DNA of 64,000 nucleotides from Lolium rigidum (Eukaryota > Streptophyta > Magnoliopsida > Poales > Poaceae): assembly GCF_022539505.1 (NCBI RefSeq), contig NC_061510.1, positions 272,189,687 through 272,253,686 on the forward strand, given 5' to 3'. Position 1 is the stretch's first letter; each line of letters starts with the position of its first letter. The notes under the pieces are model-generated. The model was given only the letters and a program-made list of their open reading frames with translations. It was not told the origin of the DNA and did not search any database. Below, piece after piece: positions 36,501 to 46,971 of this stretch. Position numbers and translations under genes: made by a program.

Positions 36501-37329
36501 TTGCGAAGCATAGGACTTTCCTGTTTTTTAGAAAATTCGGAACTTTCCTGTTTTGGAGTGGGCTGAAATTGTACGAGTCAAAAGGCCAAGCGAGGATAGT
36601 TCGAAGGCCCACATGTCCGGATGCAGCCCAATTGAAATCTTTCTTCTTGGATTTTTTTCACCCCCGATTTCTGGCTACTTCATTTTTCTTTTGGTCTCGT
36701 GCCGCCTTGGAAATGTTGAGACCGCTTGCTGCAAAATGGGACCCGCATGTCATCCTCTATGTACAATAAAATTTCTTTTCTTGGATTATTTTTGGCTCCT
36801 GATATTTTTTCACTTGCCTTTTTCTTTCGATCCCGTGCAGCCTCTCAAACGGTGATACCGCTGCTGCTAATTGGGACCCGCATGTCATCCTCTATGTACA
36901 ATCAAGTTTATTTTCTTGAATTATTTTTGGCTCCTGATATTTGGTCACTTGCCTTTTTCTTTCGATCTCATGCCACGTTTGAAACGTTGAGGAACCTGCT
37001 GCTAAATGGGACCCGCATGTCATCCTCTATGTACTATAAAACTTTCTTTTCTTGGATTATTTTTGGCACCTCATATTTGGTACTTTACTTTTTCTTTCGA
37101 TCCCTTGCTGCCTCTCAAACGGTGATACCGCTGCTGCTAAATGGGACCCGCATGTCATCCTCTATGTACTATAAAACTTTCTTTTCTTGGATTATTTTTG
37201 GCTCTCGATATTTGGTCACTTGCGTTTTTCTTTCGATCTCATGCCACGTTTGAAACTTTGAGGAACCTGCTGGCTCATGGGACCCGCATGTCATCCTCTA
37301 TGTGCTATAAAAGTTTATTTTCTATGGTT
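33578..37329 (+). mobile_element. CACTA element, left end only, runs into assembly gap
   Basis: CACTACAAGAAAAGTTGCC at 33578 is a typical CACTA terminus and interrupts the ~145 bp array inside its GATGGGTTGG phrase. Subterminal CCATGGCCGACGA occurs twice (33,596 and 33,639). The body is the ~136 bp array described separately. The complementary terminus (..TTCTTGTAGTG with CGTCGGCCATGG) is not found between here and the gap, so the right end probably lies in the gap or was lost. No transposase is visible. Confidence 0.75.
33900..37329 (+). repeat. ~136 bp tandem array inside the CACTA element
   Basis: About 24 units with GGGACCCGCATGTCATCCTC, TATGTACTATAAAACTTTC, TTTCTTGGA.T.TTTTTGGC and TTGCCTTTTTCTTTCGATCC. 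Typical spacing is 135-138 bp (34,189, 34,327, 34,463, 34,598, 34,735, 34,870, 35,006). The central units are nearly identical while those at 35.5-36.4 kb are more diverged. About 36.37-36.63 kb is a non-repeated interruption. Open frames of 60-175 codons here are repeat artefacts. Confidence 0.9.
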
Positions 37330-37429
37330 NNNNNNNNNNNNNNNNNNNNNNNNNNNNNNNNNNNNNNNNNNNNNNNNNNNNNNNNNNNNNNNNNNNNNNN
37401 NNNNNNNNNNNNNNNNNNNNNNNNNNNNN
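37330..37429. other. Assembly gap, 100 N
   Basis: Exactly 100 N, the usual placeholder for a gap of unknown length. It falls where a tandem array meets unrelated retrotransposon sequence, so continuity across it should not be assumed. Confidence 1.
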
Positions 37430-37441
37430 ACAATACACCCC

Positions 37442-37840
37442 CTATACTTGTGGGTCATCAACCACCATGGCATAGAATTGACATATGATTTCCTTAGAGT
37501 ATGGGTGGTTGAAGGTCATCAACGGAACTAGCCCAAATTCCTCACATATGGCATTTTCTTCTCCAAAGTAGTCAGGGTCCGAGTCAAGCTTGTCCATTCT
37601 TATCGACCATTGAGGGCAACAAGCAAACTCCTTTGCACCATAGATCTCGTGGTAGATCCTCTCTTGGTTTTGGTGATAGAAGTAGGTATTGGGACACAAG
37701 CGGACATTATTCTCCACAAAATAAGGATTGACCCTTCGAACTTCCAAGAATTGGTTCTTGGACAGTTTATCCATATGTTTTATGGGTCTCGTGGTGGTCT
37801 TCTTCTTGTTGCGGCTGCTCTTTGACGCTTGGTGGTGCAA
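37442..37840 (-). pseudogene. Retrotransposon-associated 'putative plant transposon protein' fragment
   Basis: The useful part reads KHMDKLSKNQFLEVRRVNPY, then YHQNQERIYHEIYGAKEFAC and MTFNHPYSKEIICQFYAMVV. This resembles the ORF of unknown role found in many Triticeae LTR elements (Pfam 'Putative plant transposon protein'). It stops at 37442, a few bases from the gap, where relatives continue. Upstream on the same strand lies a Lys/Arg-rich frame (38001-37780, KPRAPKKRNPP) preceded by an acceptor-like CAG. A one-base shift separates the two, so it is degenerate. Confidence 0.5.
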
Positions 37841-38029
37841 GGGGAGATGACCTCGTCTTCTTCATCACGTGGACGGCGAGAGACGGGAGGATTTCTTTTC
37901 TTGGGAGCACGGGGCTTCAAACCTGTGAACAACAGAGATTGTAGAGGGAATAGGGGATAAGTGCACAAGCCCTGGAGCTGCAAAGCATAGGACACTAACA
38001 AGCAATAGGTGTGAAATTTGCGAAAAGTG

Positions 38030-38630
38030 GTAGTACCGCTCGCTACCAGGTCCGGTAGTACCGGTCAGAAATGACCGGTAGTACCGCTCGAGCACAACAC
38101 TTTCAGATCTGGTTTTGGTCCATGGCATTGAGGCACAATACTTCACAAGATGTTGCTAGCTAGTATCACTACTCATGGAACAGCTTCCTAGGATGAATCT
38201 CCACCAAGAACTCCAACAAACCCTAGCCTATTCATCTAGGGAATCCAAAGAACCCTAGAGAGGGAGTTTGAGTTCATACGGGAGGCCCTGGAGGAGAAGA
38301 GGTTGGGGAAGCTTCTCCATGGAGGAGGTTTGGCCGGGGATGGTCGAAGGAGGAGACTGGGGCCGGTCTCCATAAAGTTCTTGAACTTGGGCGCAGAGGT
38401 TGACTTGAGGTGCGTGGGGGAAAGTGATGGATTGGAAAGATCCAGCCCGACCCGGTACCATAAGTCAATCTCTGAAGGGTAGTACCGGTCGCGAAAGCGG
38501 TAGTACCGCTTCCAGTACCTGACCGGTATCCCAAGCGGTAGTACTACTCCAGGGAAAAACTCTGTCAGTCGGCAGAACACTACACAGGGGAGGTAGAACC
38601 GGCCTGATCACCGGTAGTACCGGTCACCAA
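38030..38630. repeat. GGTAGTACCG-rich cluster
   Basis: Many copies of GGTAGTACCG and CGGTACTACCG and near-palindromic combinations such as CCGGTAGTACCGGT lie at 38,025-38,095 and 38,475-38,630. The same motif crowds the LTR at 40.22-40.57 kb. Similar clusters are frequent in LTR regions of Triticeae elements, so this may be part of a second, diverged LTR. Confidence 0.6.
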
Positions 38631-38913
38631 ATTTCAAAAACCCCATATTTTGGTGTGGACTTGTGCTTTTAGACGGAATGGCTCAAAAATGTAGGGAATG
38701 GATTGGGATTAGAAGATGGATCTGGTAAGGTACTATTCAACCAAATTTGCAAGAAATCAACATGAAATGTCAAACTTGGGTGAATCTCCCAAAAATAAAC
38801 ACGAGAAAAAGAGGGAAAAACCAAACACAGCAGAAAGCAAAAGAAAAACAAAGAAAATCAAGAGAAACCGAAAAGAACACATACCTTCTTTTCAAGTTTC
38901 TTGGATCACGTGG

Positions 38914-39417
38914 TTAGTAACCTTTCTCAATGATGCACCATAGCTCAATGGAAGCGCTGCGCACATGAGAACACATTGAGAATTGCCAATTTTCAAAACT
39001 ATTAGATTTAAGTAGTGGTGGTGCACCTTGATACACTATATGAGGCATAGGAATTGGAACATTTATGGCGTAATCAGTTGGTGTAGGCACCGCATGATTA
39101 CCTCCTAAATTTCCCTCAGCCGGTGGATCATCCTTCCCTATTGATGAAGTGCCGATTTCCCCAAGCTTCTCCTCTTGAGAGACTTTGGCCTTTTCAGGGA
39201 AAAAGTCAACAAGAGGGAAAGGATTAGCTAGAGGTGTAGGGACATCGGCACTTGCCTTAGGATCAATGGCAGGGTTTGGTTTTGGAGCAACCAACTCCAC
39301 CAACATTGCCTTCATTTGGCTTAAGATGGATGATTCCAATTTCTTGAGGTCATCCAGCGTAGCCGTTGTGCTAGCGGTGTCTGTTGGAGGAGGTGGTTTT
39401 TTACCGGGAAGGGTCAC
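38914..39417 (-). pseudogene. Copia-type gag fragment
   Basis: The frame starts MTLPGKKPPPPTDTAST and ends with LLKSNSFENWQFSMCSHVRS and LWCIIEKGY. The F..W...M..H..S....LW.II..G pattern is the N-terminal part of the UBN2/copia gag domain. A TAA stop follows GY, but beyond it the frame reads on (PRDPRNLKRR) to a good splice-donor-like AAGAAGG|TATGTG at about 38,886. In related proteins the gag continues here, so the stop looks like a disabling mutation. Only the first third of a normal gag is present. Confidence 0.65.
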
Positions 39418-39477
39418 ATCCCCAAGTGCCTCTTTTCGGACATTTCATAGGTGGTAAATCCCGAGCAAGAAAACCTT

Positions 39478-39489
39478 GCTCTGATACCA
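39478..39489 (-). other. tRNA-Met primer-binding site
   Basis: TGGTATCAGAGC on the minus strand, the complement of the 3' end of plant initiator tRNA-Met, two bases from the LTR end. Confidence 0.85.
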
Positions 39490-39491
39490 CT

Positions 39492-40760
39492 TGAATAGAT
39501 CGGTGGTGCGACTAGAGGGGGGGTGAATGGTCGCTACTCGATTTTATGTCTTTTTCAGTTTTAGGCGCGATGCGGAAGTAAAGGTGGTAACTTTAGTAAC
39601 TACGGTGAACCTAGTATGTTGCTATGCAATGCAACAAGTAAAGGAACCCATAAGTGGATAAAGAGAGGGAGCAGAACAAACGAGGTAGCGGAGACGAGAG
39701 GCGATTTGTTTCCTGCAGTTCCTCCCACAAGAGGGAGTACGTCTGCGTTGAGGAGGTGTGGACCACAAAGGTCCAACAGCCACACAGGCCTCACCTTCTT
39801 CCTCGAAAAAACCCCATGAAAGATCTTTCCCTTCTCCACTAACAAGGCCGGTCGAGGCGGCGATTCCTTCACAAGGTTGGGGCGAGCTCCACAACAACGG
39901 AGGCTCCCAACACCCTATGGGGTTAGCACAACACCAAGCTAGCCTCCATAGGAGCTCATCTCCAACAGATCCCACAATAGGAACCCTAACATCAAGATCC
40001 ACAAAGGACTAGGTGGGATTGGTGAAATCTTTCTCGGTGGAACTATAGATCGGGGTCTCCTCCACCACTCCTCAAAGTTTGGGCATGATTGGTTGGATGG
40101 GGAGGGAGATCCTCAAGGTTTTGAGCTTAGCAACAATGGAGGAGAGAGAGAAAAAATACTTAGGTCGAGTTGGGGAAGAAGGCCCCTTTTATACGGGCCC
40201 AGGAATCCAACCGTTGGCCTCAGTTCCCGCACAACCGGTACTACCGCTCATGGGAGCGGTACTACCGCTCTAGGTCTAGAACTGGCCTGCAGTGTTGCCA
40301 CGTGGGGCTCTGGGAGCCACGGACTCCTGCCTGGTACCGATGCGGTACTTGGGCGGAAGTACCGTTGCTTTAGCATGACCGGTACCGTACCGGTACCTGG
40401 TCGGAAGTACCGCGTTTCACCCTCGCGGGTGACTCAAGCGGTACTACCGGTCGAGGTACCGGCATGCTCACTTCAAGCCTTTTCATTGTGCGATGACAAC
40501 AACGGTACCGTGAGCGGTACCAAAGACGGTAGCGGTACTACCGCTTTTGGTACCGGTACTACCGATCATGCTGGAACTATTTTGTTTTCTTTTCCTCTCC
40601 TACCACGTTGCCTCGCGACACACACACAAAACCAGAAAACCTATCAACTAATATTGAGTCTTCCAATCCTGAGGTGTTCAACGAGGACACCGTGCACCTG
40701 CAAATCTTTCAAGGCAACTATGCACACAGTGAAATACATTCGAGTGTTGTTATCAAACAC
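39492..40760 (-). repeat. 5' LTR of the minus-strand element
   Basis: It ends (minus strand) ..CACCGATCTATTCA two bases before the primer-binding site, and starts near 40760 with TGTTTGATAACAACACTCG. The stretch 40.22-40.57 kb is full of CGGTACTACCG and GGTAGTACCG motifs. The outer end may be off by a few bases because no partner LTR is available for comparison. Confidence 0.6.
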
Positions 40761-40763
40761 ACA

Positions 40764-41252
40764 AAATTGTATGGAGAGATCTTGCTCTTTCAGCTATACT
40801 ATGCAGTGATGGAGAGGAAAGTGGCTCCATATGCCCCTTATATCACGAAGCTGCTTGTACATGTGGTCACGGATCCAGGTGATCTTGTTGAGTTCGCCGA
40901 AGTTCACAACTATGGCACCCTCCGCGTCAAGAATGAGCATGTCAAGTCCGTTGAGAAGGCCGGGTTTGCGGAGGAAGAGGGTGAAGATCCAATCTATCAC
41001 TCCACTCTTTCTCGCACCTTGGTGAACATGAAGGTTAAGAAGCTCAAGTGGTACGATAAGATGATGTTGTGCATGAATGTGGAGATCCACAAGGATAACT
41101 ATTGCCTCTACAAGGACAACCGCAAGATCCAAATGGAAAATTGGGAGATCATCAAGAATCAACATAAATTCATGAATGATGCTCATCGTCGTGCTGGTGA
41201 AGAGGAAGTGCCTCCTCCCGCGGACTACTCCACCTCTTCCACCATCCCCTAA
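40764..41252 (+). pseudogene. Retrotransposon ORF fragment on plus strand
   Basis: From about 40,770 the plus frame reads LFQLYYAVMERKVAPYAPYI, then VHVVTDPGDLVEFAEVHNYG, LKWYDKMMLCMNVEIHKDNY and ends ..DYSTSSTIP. The K.APYAPYI..L segment resembles the C-terminal half of the plant-transposon-protein ORF of LTR elements. The N-terminal half is missing because the minus-strand LTR ends at about 40763. A Glu/Lys-rich tail continues in another frame to about 41,392. It belongs to the element whose purine tract and 3' LTR follow at 41,987 and 42,001. Confidence 0.5.
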
Positions 41253-41986
41253 CATGAGTACAACACCTCCAAGGTGCAATGGTTGGACTTCGAGGATGTC
41301 TCCTCCAAGTACTCTCACAAGGGCAAGGAGGTCGTGGTGGAAAGCGAGGAGGAAGAAGATGAATATGGAGAGAACAACTCCAACTCCAAGTGACCTTCCC
41401 CCAAGAAGTGTAGCATGCTCTTCTCACTTTTTGGTGTCTCGATGCCAAAGGGGGTGGGGGGAGTTGTTCTATTAGGATGCTGGGAATTTGCATGGGTTGG
41501 GCATCACTTGCTTGCATTTTGCCTTTTTGTTATTTCTGCAATGATTCCCCGATTTATTTCATGTTTCCTTGAACAATTCTACATTTTACACTATGTCCTA
41601 TTCGAACTATGGTTTGTAATAACTTTAATTAGCTGGTTGTGGTGAACTATGGACATCTTTGTCCACTTAAATGTGATGGTGGATTTCATCTACTTCATAT
41701 CTATTATCATCACATTATTGATGGCATATTGATTCATTGGGAGAATTCATGGATTTAGCAAGGCAAAGGTACGAAAGTCAATCCTAGAACTCACATATAT
41801 CTTTCTATGCCATGCTAGTTTGTATTTGTGAAGTGGAGCTTCTCTAAAATTGTTGTGTATTTGTGTTCAAATGCAACTGGCTAATATGTACACATTGAGG
41901 GGGAGCTTTGTTTCATTTTTGCAAACATGTGATCTTATCATAATATCTATTATGCCTTGCAAATTCTTGTGTTGTCATCAAACACC

Positions 41987-42000
41987 AAAAAGGGGGAGAT
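41987..42000 (+). other. Polypurine tract
   Basis: AAAAAGGGGGAGAT immediately before TGAAAGAGCATATTTTAAAT, the classic purine tract to 3' LTR junction on the plus strand. Confidence 0.75.
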
Positions 42001-44100
42001 TGAAAGAGCATATTTTAAATCCCTAGTGTTTTTTCTGTTTGATTACAACACTTGAATATAATTTTACCATGTGTGACTAAGTGTGTAGGTTTATTTTTAG
42101 CACCATGGTATTGTATCAACCTGTTCATATGTTCCTTTGAGTCTGGTTCTATATTGGGCATAAAGATATATGTGAATGGGTGGAGGTGACAATGTTGAGG
42201 AGAAAGAAAATCTGGAGAACCTGAAACATGGAGGATGTTTATTTCATCACCCCAGACGAAGAAGAAGGGCTGGGGCGCAACAGGGGAATTCGCATCTCGA
42301 GAAGTTTTGGGGGGCTGGATGGTTTTTCCATCTGCCCCCCGAATGTTCTGAAGTATCGAAGATATCACTACTAGGAATAAGCTTATAGCCGGATTTATTA
42401 CCGCCGGCGAACTCGGGCCAAAGTGGCCGGCGGTAATGCCTTTCAGGATCGCCTCGCGTTACCGCTGGCGAGTGTGGTTGGAAGTGCCGGGGCTAGCCCA
42501 CTTAACGCTGGCGAAGAGACATAGAAAGCGCCGGCGATATGTTGGGCCGCAAGACCACGGATGAGCCTGGCGTTACCGCCGGCGAAATGGTCCAAAAACG
42601 CCGGAGATAAGTGTAGTTAACCACCGGCGAAATGAGTCCGAATGCGCCCGCGGTAAAGTAATCTGATCTTATCAACTCTCGTCACGAGCATGTCTGTCAC
42701 CCCACGTTCCCCTTTCTAATATTTCTCCATCTCTCTCCACTGCGCACCACCACTGTCCACCGCTCTCTTCTCCAACCTCTCTCCACCGCTCTCTTTCTCC
42801 AACCTCTCTCTATGTATTCTCTAGATCAGCGCATGCCCACTGCTTGACGCGACGCTGCCTTCTACTTGCTCTCCCATGCGCGCTTCCACTGCCGCCAGCA
42901 CGGGCTGCACCGCCGTGCACGAGCTAGACCGCCTCGGGGACCAAGAACGGTGGGCCTGTGCAGGGTCGCCGGGGTGCCCACCTCCCTCAAGACGGAGGCG
43001 CACGCGGCGCGTGGCGGGATCTTGATGCCCGCGCTGCCCGACGCCGCGGAGGTCTGGACGGCGCCGACGAGGTCGACCCGGCCCTCAATCTTTTTAAGGG
43101 CGCCGTGCCAGTCGAGGTCGTCCCCTTCCTGCTTGTGGTTGCTCCTACCACAACCTGCTCTGGGTGGTGGTCGCCGGAGCCGCAGTGGCCGACGGCCTCG
43201 ACCGCGCATCCTACCGCCTGCCTGCGCCCTTCTTCTCACTCTACGACAACCACAGCGGCAAGGGGGTGAGGGCCGGTGCGGCAAAGGGTGGCGACACGGA
43301 GCTCCGACAGACGGCGGAGCAAGACGCGTGCGACTTGATTGCGTTTTTTGTTTTCTTTTTAGGGTGTTCTCTGCAAATTTCCCTGCTAGTTCTAATATTT
43401 TATACTGCTATGTATGTATACATAATAACCATGACATGAGTAGACAGCGTTGCAGCCTGCGGGCATCTGCAGCTTTTTTTATTTTAAACGCTAAAAAATA
43501 CCCCTGGCGAAATGGTAGAATCGCCGGTGACAAAGATGGTTTACCCCCGGCGGTTACGAAAGTGCCAGCGGTAAGCGCTTACCACCGGCGAGGTTATCGC
43601 CGGCGAATCCGAAAGCGCCGGCGGTAAGCCTTTTCAGGTCGCCGGTGGTAAGCCTTTTCCTAGTAGTGTATAAATCATTGTTGCAAATACTTGGATTGAA
43701 ATCATAATATTCTTACAATGGTCGCCAATTCGCAAGGATATATTTATTACAAGGTAATGGCTATGACTATGAAGGGGATTGGCGAGGAAATGGATGAACT
43801 ATGGTGGTGGATCTCCTCTGGTGAGTTGCAGATGGATCTGGTGGATGGTGGCTTTGTTTAGCGATGAATGTCTTTCTTCCAGATTGGCTCCCTTCACAAA
43901 AGTTATAGGGTTTGACCACGGGAGTGCTCTGGCACATAGTACGGGCGGACGGTACTGGTGGGGCTTTCCCGTACCGGTGTCTGTTATGCACCCTGGAACC
44001 GACTTTGACCCCTTGGTTGACTTTGTTGTACTTGTGACGAGATTTTTTTTCCAGTAATTGCAGGTCCATTCGCCATAAAAAATTGATTTCCTGCACACCA
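42001..44100 (+). repeat. 3' LTR (plus strand), interrupted by a CACTA element
   Basis: The LTR begins TGAAAGAGCATATTTTAAAT at 42001. It is interrupted at 42365/43669 by the CACTA element and continues with TAAATCATTGTTGCAAATAC.. Its right end could not be fixed; 44,100 is an estimate from where the sequence character changes. No 5' LTR copy is present in the window. Confidence 0.5.
42366..43668. mobile_element. Non-autonomous CACTA element, TSD TAT
   Basis: 1303 bp. Left end CACTACTAGGAATAAGCTTA, right end (inverted) CACTACTAGGAAAAGGCTTA, flanked by TAT (42363-42365 and 43669-43671). Both subterminal regions carry many CCGCCGGCG/CGCCGGCGATA motifs, about 9-12 bp, in both orientations. The centre (42.83-43.33 kb) is GC-rich with open frames up to 253 codons, but I recognise no domain. 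It may be a captured gene fragment. Confidence 0.9.
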
Positions 44101-44609
44101 TAAAAAAGATAAGGGATTGCACATCTTTGCTATAATTAGTCATTAGTGGCACATTTAGAGAGATGTTTAGTCAATTTATTGACTTAGAAAAGGGTTTAAA
44201 TGTGAGGAAGAATGGCGTATTTCACAGCCATCAACTTCTCCAAGCTTATCCGTGATCGTCCACGAGCAAGAAATCAAAACCATAAGGAACTTGGCGTTTA
44301 AACCAAAAATAACGAGAAAGTAATTTCACTTGCAAGTTTTAGCCTTATGAGTCCAGCACTTATTCCATTCGAAAGCTGAGCCTAGTTAGAGAAGTGCCAA
44401 GAATATAATACGAGCATTGGTAACTTGAGACAATCACAACAAAGATTTTATAAGCATGAATAACTAGTTGTGTAAACAATCATCCTAATTCATCTAGTTA
44501 ACTCTAAGTATGCTAAGGAACACTAGGAATTTTATTATCATCAAAGTTAAATAAGGGTGAGCATTCATGTCAAAAGAAGCATAAGCAATGAAGTACCTTA
44601 TTGACGCCA
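43672..44609. other. LTR-element derived spacer
   Basis: It holds the rest of the plus-strand LTR, then AT-rich sequence without a supported gene. TGGCGTC directly left of the LTR at 44610 could be a weak primer-binding site of that element. Confidence 0.35.
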
Positions 44610-46056
44610 TGATAACCCCCAAGTGGGGATCACCGCAGTACAATTCGATAAGTATTTGAGTGTCGAACCCACGAGGAGTTGAAGGTAAAATATTTATTCT
44701 CTAAAGCCCTATAACCCACTTATATGGCCTTCTATGCAAAGGTAGGAGATATGGTGTGCGTGTGTGAAGAGGTTTATACTATAAAACACAAGTGCTAAAA
44801 ATAAAATGTAATGAGTAAAACTAATGCAAGAAAAGTAAAGTGCAATAAAGTAAAATGAAATAAAGTGAAGTAAAGTGGAGTAAATCAAGGGAGTAAGTGT
44901 TCTAGCAAATTGCTACTTCACTTGTGTGGTTGTCATAATTAGCGAAGCACAAAGATAGTCTTTTTATTGTTTCTTTTAGAGAGAAGCCATAGATATGTGT
45001 AGCCATAGATATGAGCAAATACACCCCTAGTGATTGATCCCAAGGCCAGTTAAGAGCAAACAAGAGAATTATTAAGACATAAAGTCCAACCACTGATGTA
45101 AGTTTAAAGGTATCCATAGTTAAATCCCCCTGTTGATTAACCATGAATTAATACAACATGAATCTAAGAATTGGGACATGGTTTCTATCAAGCTCCAGCT
45201 GTCCCTCCTATCATCATGCAATGGTGATAACCTCATGCATTCCCCAACATATGTTTGCACTCATATATCAGTGCAAATGATCATCATAGAAGATAACAAG
45301 TACTTGTATGCAACCAACAACAAAATATATCACAATTGCCAAGAACAAGTCACTACTCAAACATCAACATAGAGATACAATAGATCATGGGAAAACAATA
45401 TATTGCATCATACATCATGTTTGCCAAGAGATTACAAGGGGTAGATGAAGATGGTGCTTCTGTAGATGGTGATGGAGATGATGTTGATGAAGATGACCAC
45501 ACCGGAGGGGGTGGAGTCCACCGGAGGCGATTCCGGCAGCGTCTCCCCCCTCTAATCTCTGCCGGTGTTGGCATGCTAACTCTCTGTTTATGTGTTTTTG
45601 ATCCCCGTCGCCGTGGCCTCGAGGAAACCCTCGGGAGGCGTATATATAGGCATTTTTAGGTAAAATAAAAGTCGGTTCGCGAAATATTGAAGCGAAACGG
45701 ATGGACGGCGGCGAAATGGGACCAGGTGGCACGCCCAAAGGGGGAGGGCGTGCCACCTGCTCTAATTTTCATCCCCTTGTCCTCCCGGTGTCCTACTTCA
45801 GCCCATTTTGTTCGTCTTGGAATTTACAAAGCGTGTCCCCTGACCTTGCTGTTTTTCGAGTCGTAGCTCGTGGAAAGTAAGAAACACTAAAAGGAGGCAT
45901 TTTCTATCAAACAGAATAGGAACCGGAGGAGAGGGGATTGCTTAGAAAATCTCTGAAAACAATATAAAACATGCAAATAACATTATATAAGATGCATATA
46001 GGTGGTAATATGTGGCAATAAAGTGCAAAGTTCATGTATGCATTTTATATGCATCA
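44610..46056 (-). repeat. LTR of a further minus-strand retrotransposon
   Basis: On the minus strand it begins TGATGCATATAAAATGCATA at 46056, directly after a purine tract (TTAAGCTTGGGGATGT, 46057-46072), and ends ..ACTTGGGGGTTATCA at 44610. Size is 1447 bp. A TATATATA box (45641-45648, minus strand) sits where an LTR promoter is expected. A PPT on the upstream side marks this as a 3' LTR; the internal region (46057-about 46,710) is a short non-coding remnant and the 5' LTR is missing. Confidence 0.65.
45641..45648 (-). promoter_or_regulatory. TATA box within LTR
   Basis: CCTATATATACGCC on the minus strand, about 410 bases from the LTR start, compatible with the U3 promoter of this element. 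Confidence 0.45.
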
Positions 46057-46710
46057 ACATCCCCAAGCTTAATCTATGCTCGTGCTCGAGCAAAAAGGTG
46101 ATAAAGCTAACATGAACTTTGGAGTTTATTGCATTGCTTCTATGCAATCATGCAAAGTCTTACAAGGCCCGGTCAATAAAGAATGACAATAGGTAAGATG
46201 AACTCATAAAGTGATAAATCTTACATTCTACAAAGCACGCATAATAGTAAATAGCATTGTAAGCAAATGAATGATAAGTGTTACGATCATAAAGCATGCT
46301 TGAGAAAAATACTATAGAGATTGTTTGGAATACTCTTTGTCCTCTCTTTTGTTTAGTTTGATACTCTTGACTCTTGACCATAAGAAAGTAAGTAGGGAAT
46401 ATATGTGCTAGACCTCCAACAAAATAAAAAGGTAAAGAGAAATTGAATTTTTCTGAAAACCAAGGATGATCAAGTTTGTACTCGTAAAAAAAATATTTGG
46501 AAACGAAATGATTCACATGGTCTTCAGGAAAAAAAATTATGAAGAATATAAAGTGAATAGTACCTGGTCATGGGGTGTTTCGAGTTTGTTTTTTTACCAA
46601 GGATACAATAAAAGTAATTGCCTAGAGAAATATTTTTATACAAGTACAATACCTGATTATCTTTGGTTTCCGAAAAGATTAATTTTTTTTAACCTTTTTT
46701 ATATTTTTTC
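46057..46710 (-). other. Internal 3' remnant of the LTR element
   Basis: AT-rich, non-coding sequence upstream (minus strand) of the purine tract. No gag or pol motif was found. Beyond 46,710 unrelated sequence leads to the RNase H fragment. Confidence 0.4.
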
Positions 46711-46971
46711 CCAAGTATGAGGGTGTGTGGCACCCCGGGGCCATTATGTATTTCTCATTGTATCGTCGTTTCTTGTGTTGTTTCTTGGGGCTGTGAGCCC
46801 TCTTATTCTAGAAAAACATACATGAAGCAATCCAATAATCTGTGGTTTTTTCTCAGTAGCATGTATCACGAGGCAAGCCAATTGTTTGAAATTAATTTTG
46901 CGTCAACTCCAAGTTAGCAAAACCGTAAGAATAAACAGTATCATAAATCTGCATGTAAGACCAGGACAGGA

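Larger units (their letters stand above)
37430..40763 (-). mobile_element. Degenerate LTR retrotransposon (minus strand), 5' half
   Basis: In minus-strand order: an LTR (about 40760-39492), a primer-binding site TGGTATCAGAGC (39489-39478), a copia-type gag frame (39417-38914), a GGTAGTACCG-rich stretch (38.0-38.65 kb) and a plant-transposon-protein frame (37840-37442). The right boundary at 40763 is set where a plus-strand ORF of the surrounding element resumes. The 3' LTR is not seen and presumably lies in the gap or is deleted. The TGGTATCAGAGC site pairs with initiator tRNA-Met, usual for copia elements. Confidence 0.65.

Noticed and set aside
34006..37253. Plus-strand ORFs (GTRMSSSMYYKTFFSW type, up to 175 codons)
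   Set aside because: Translations of the 136 bp array inside the CACTA element; no domain.
42866..43627. 253-codon plus ORF in a CACTA element
   Set aside because: GC-rich sequence with frames open on both strands and frames running into the terminal motif region; noted only as a possible captured fragment.
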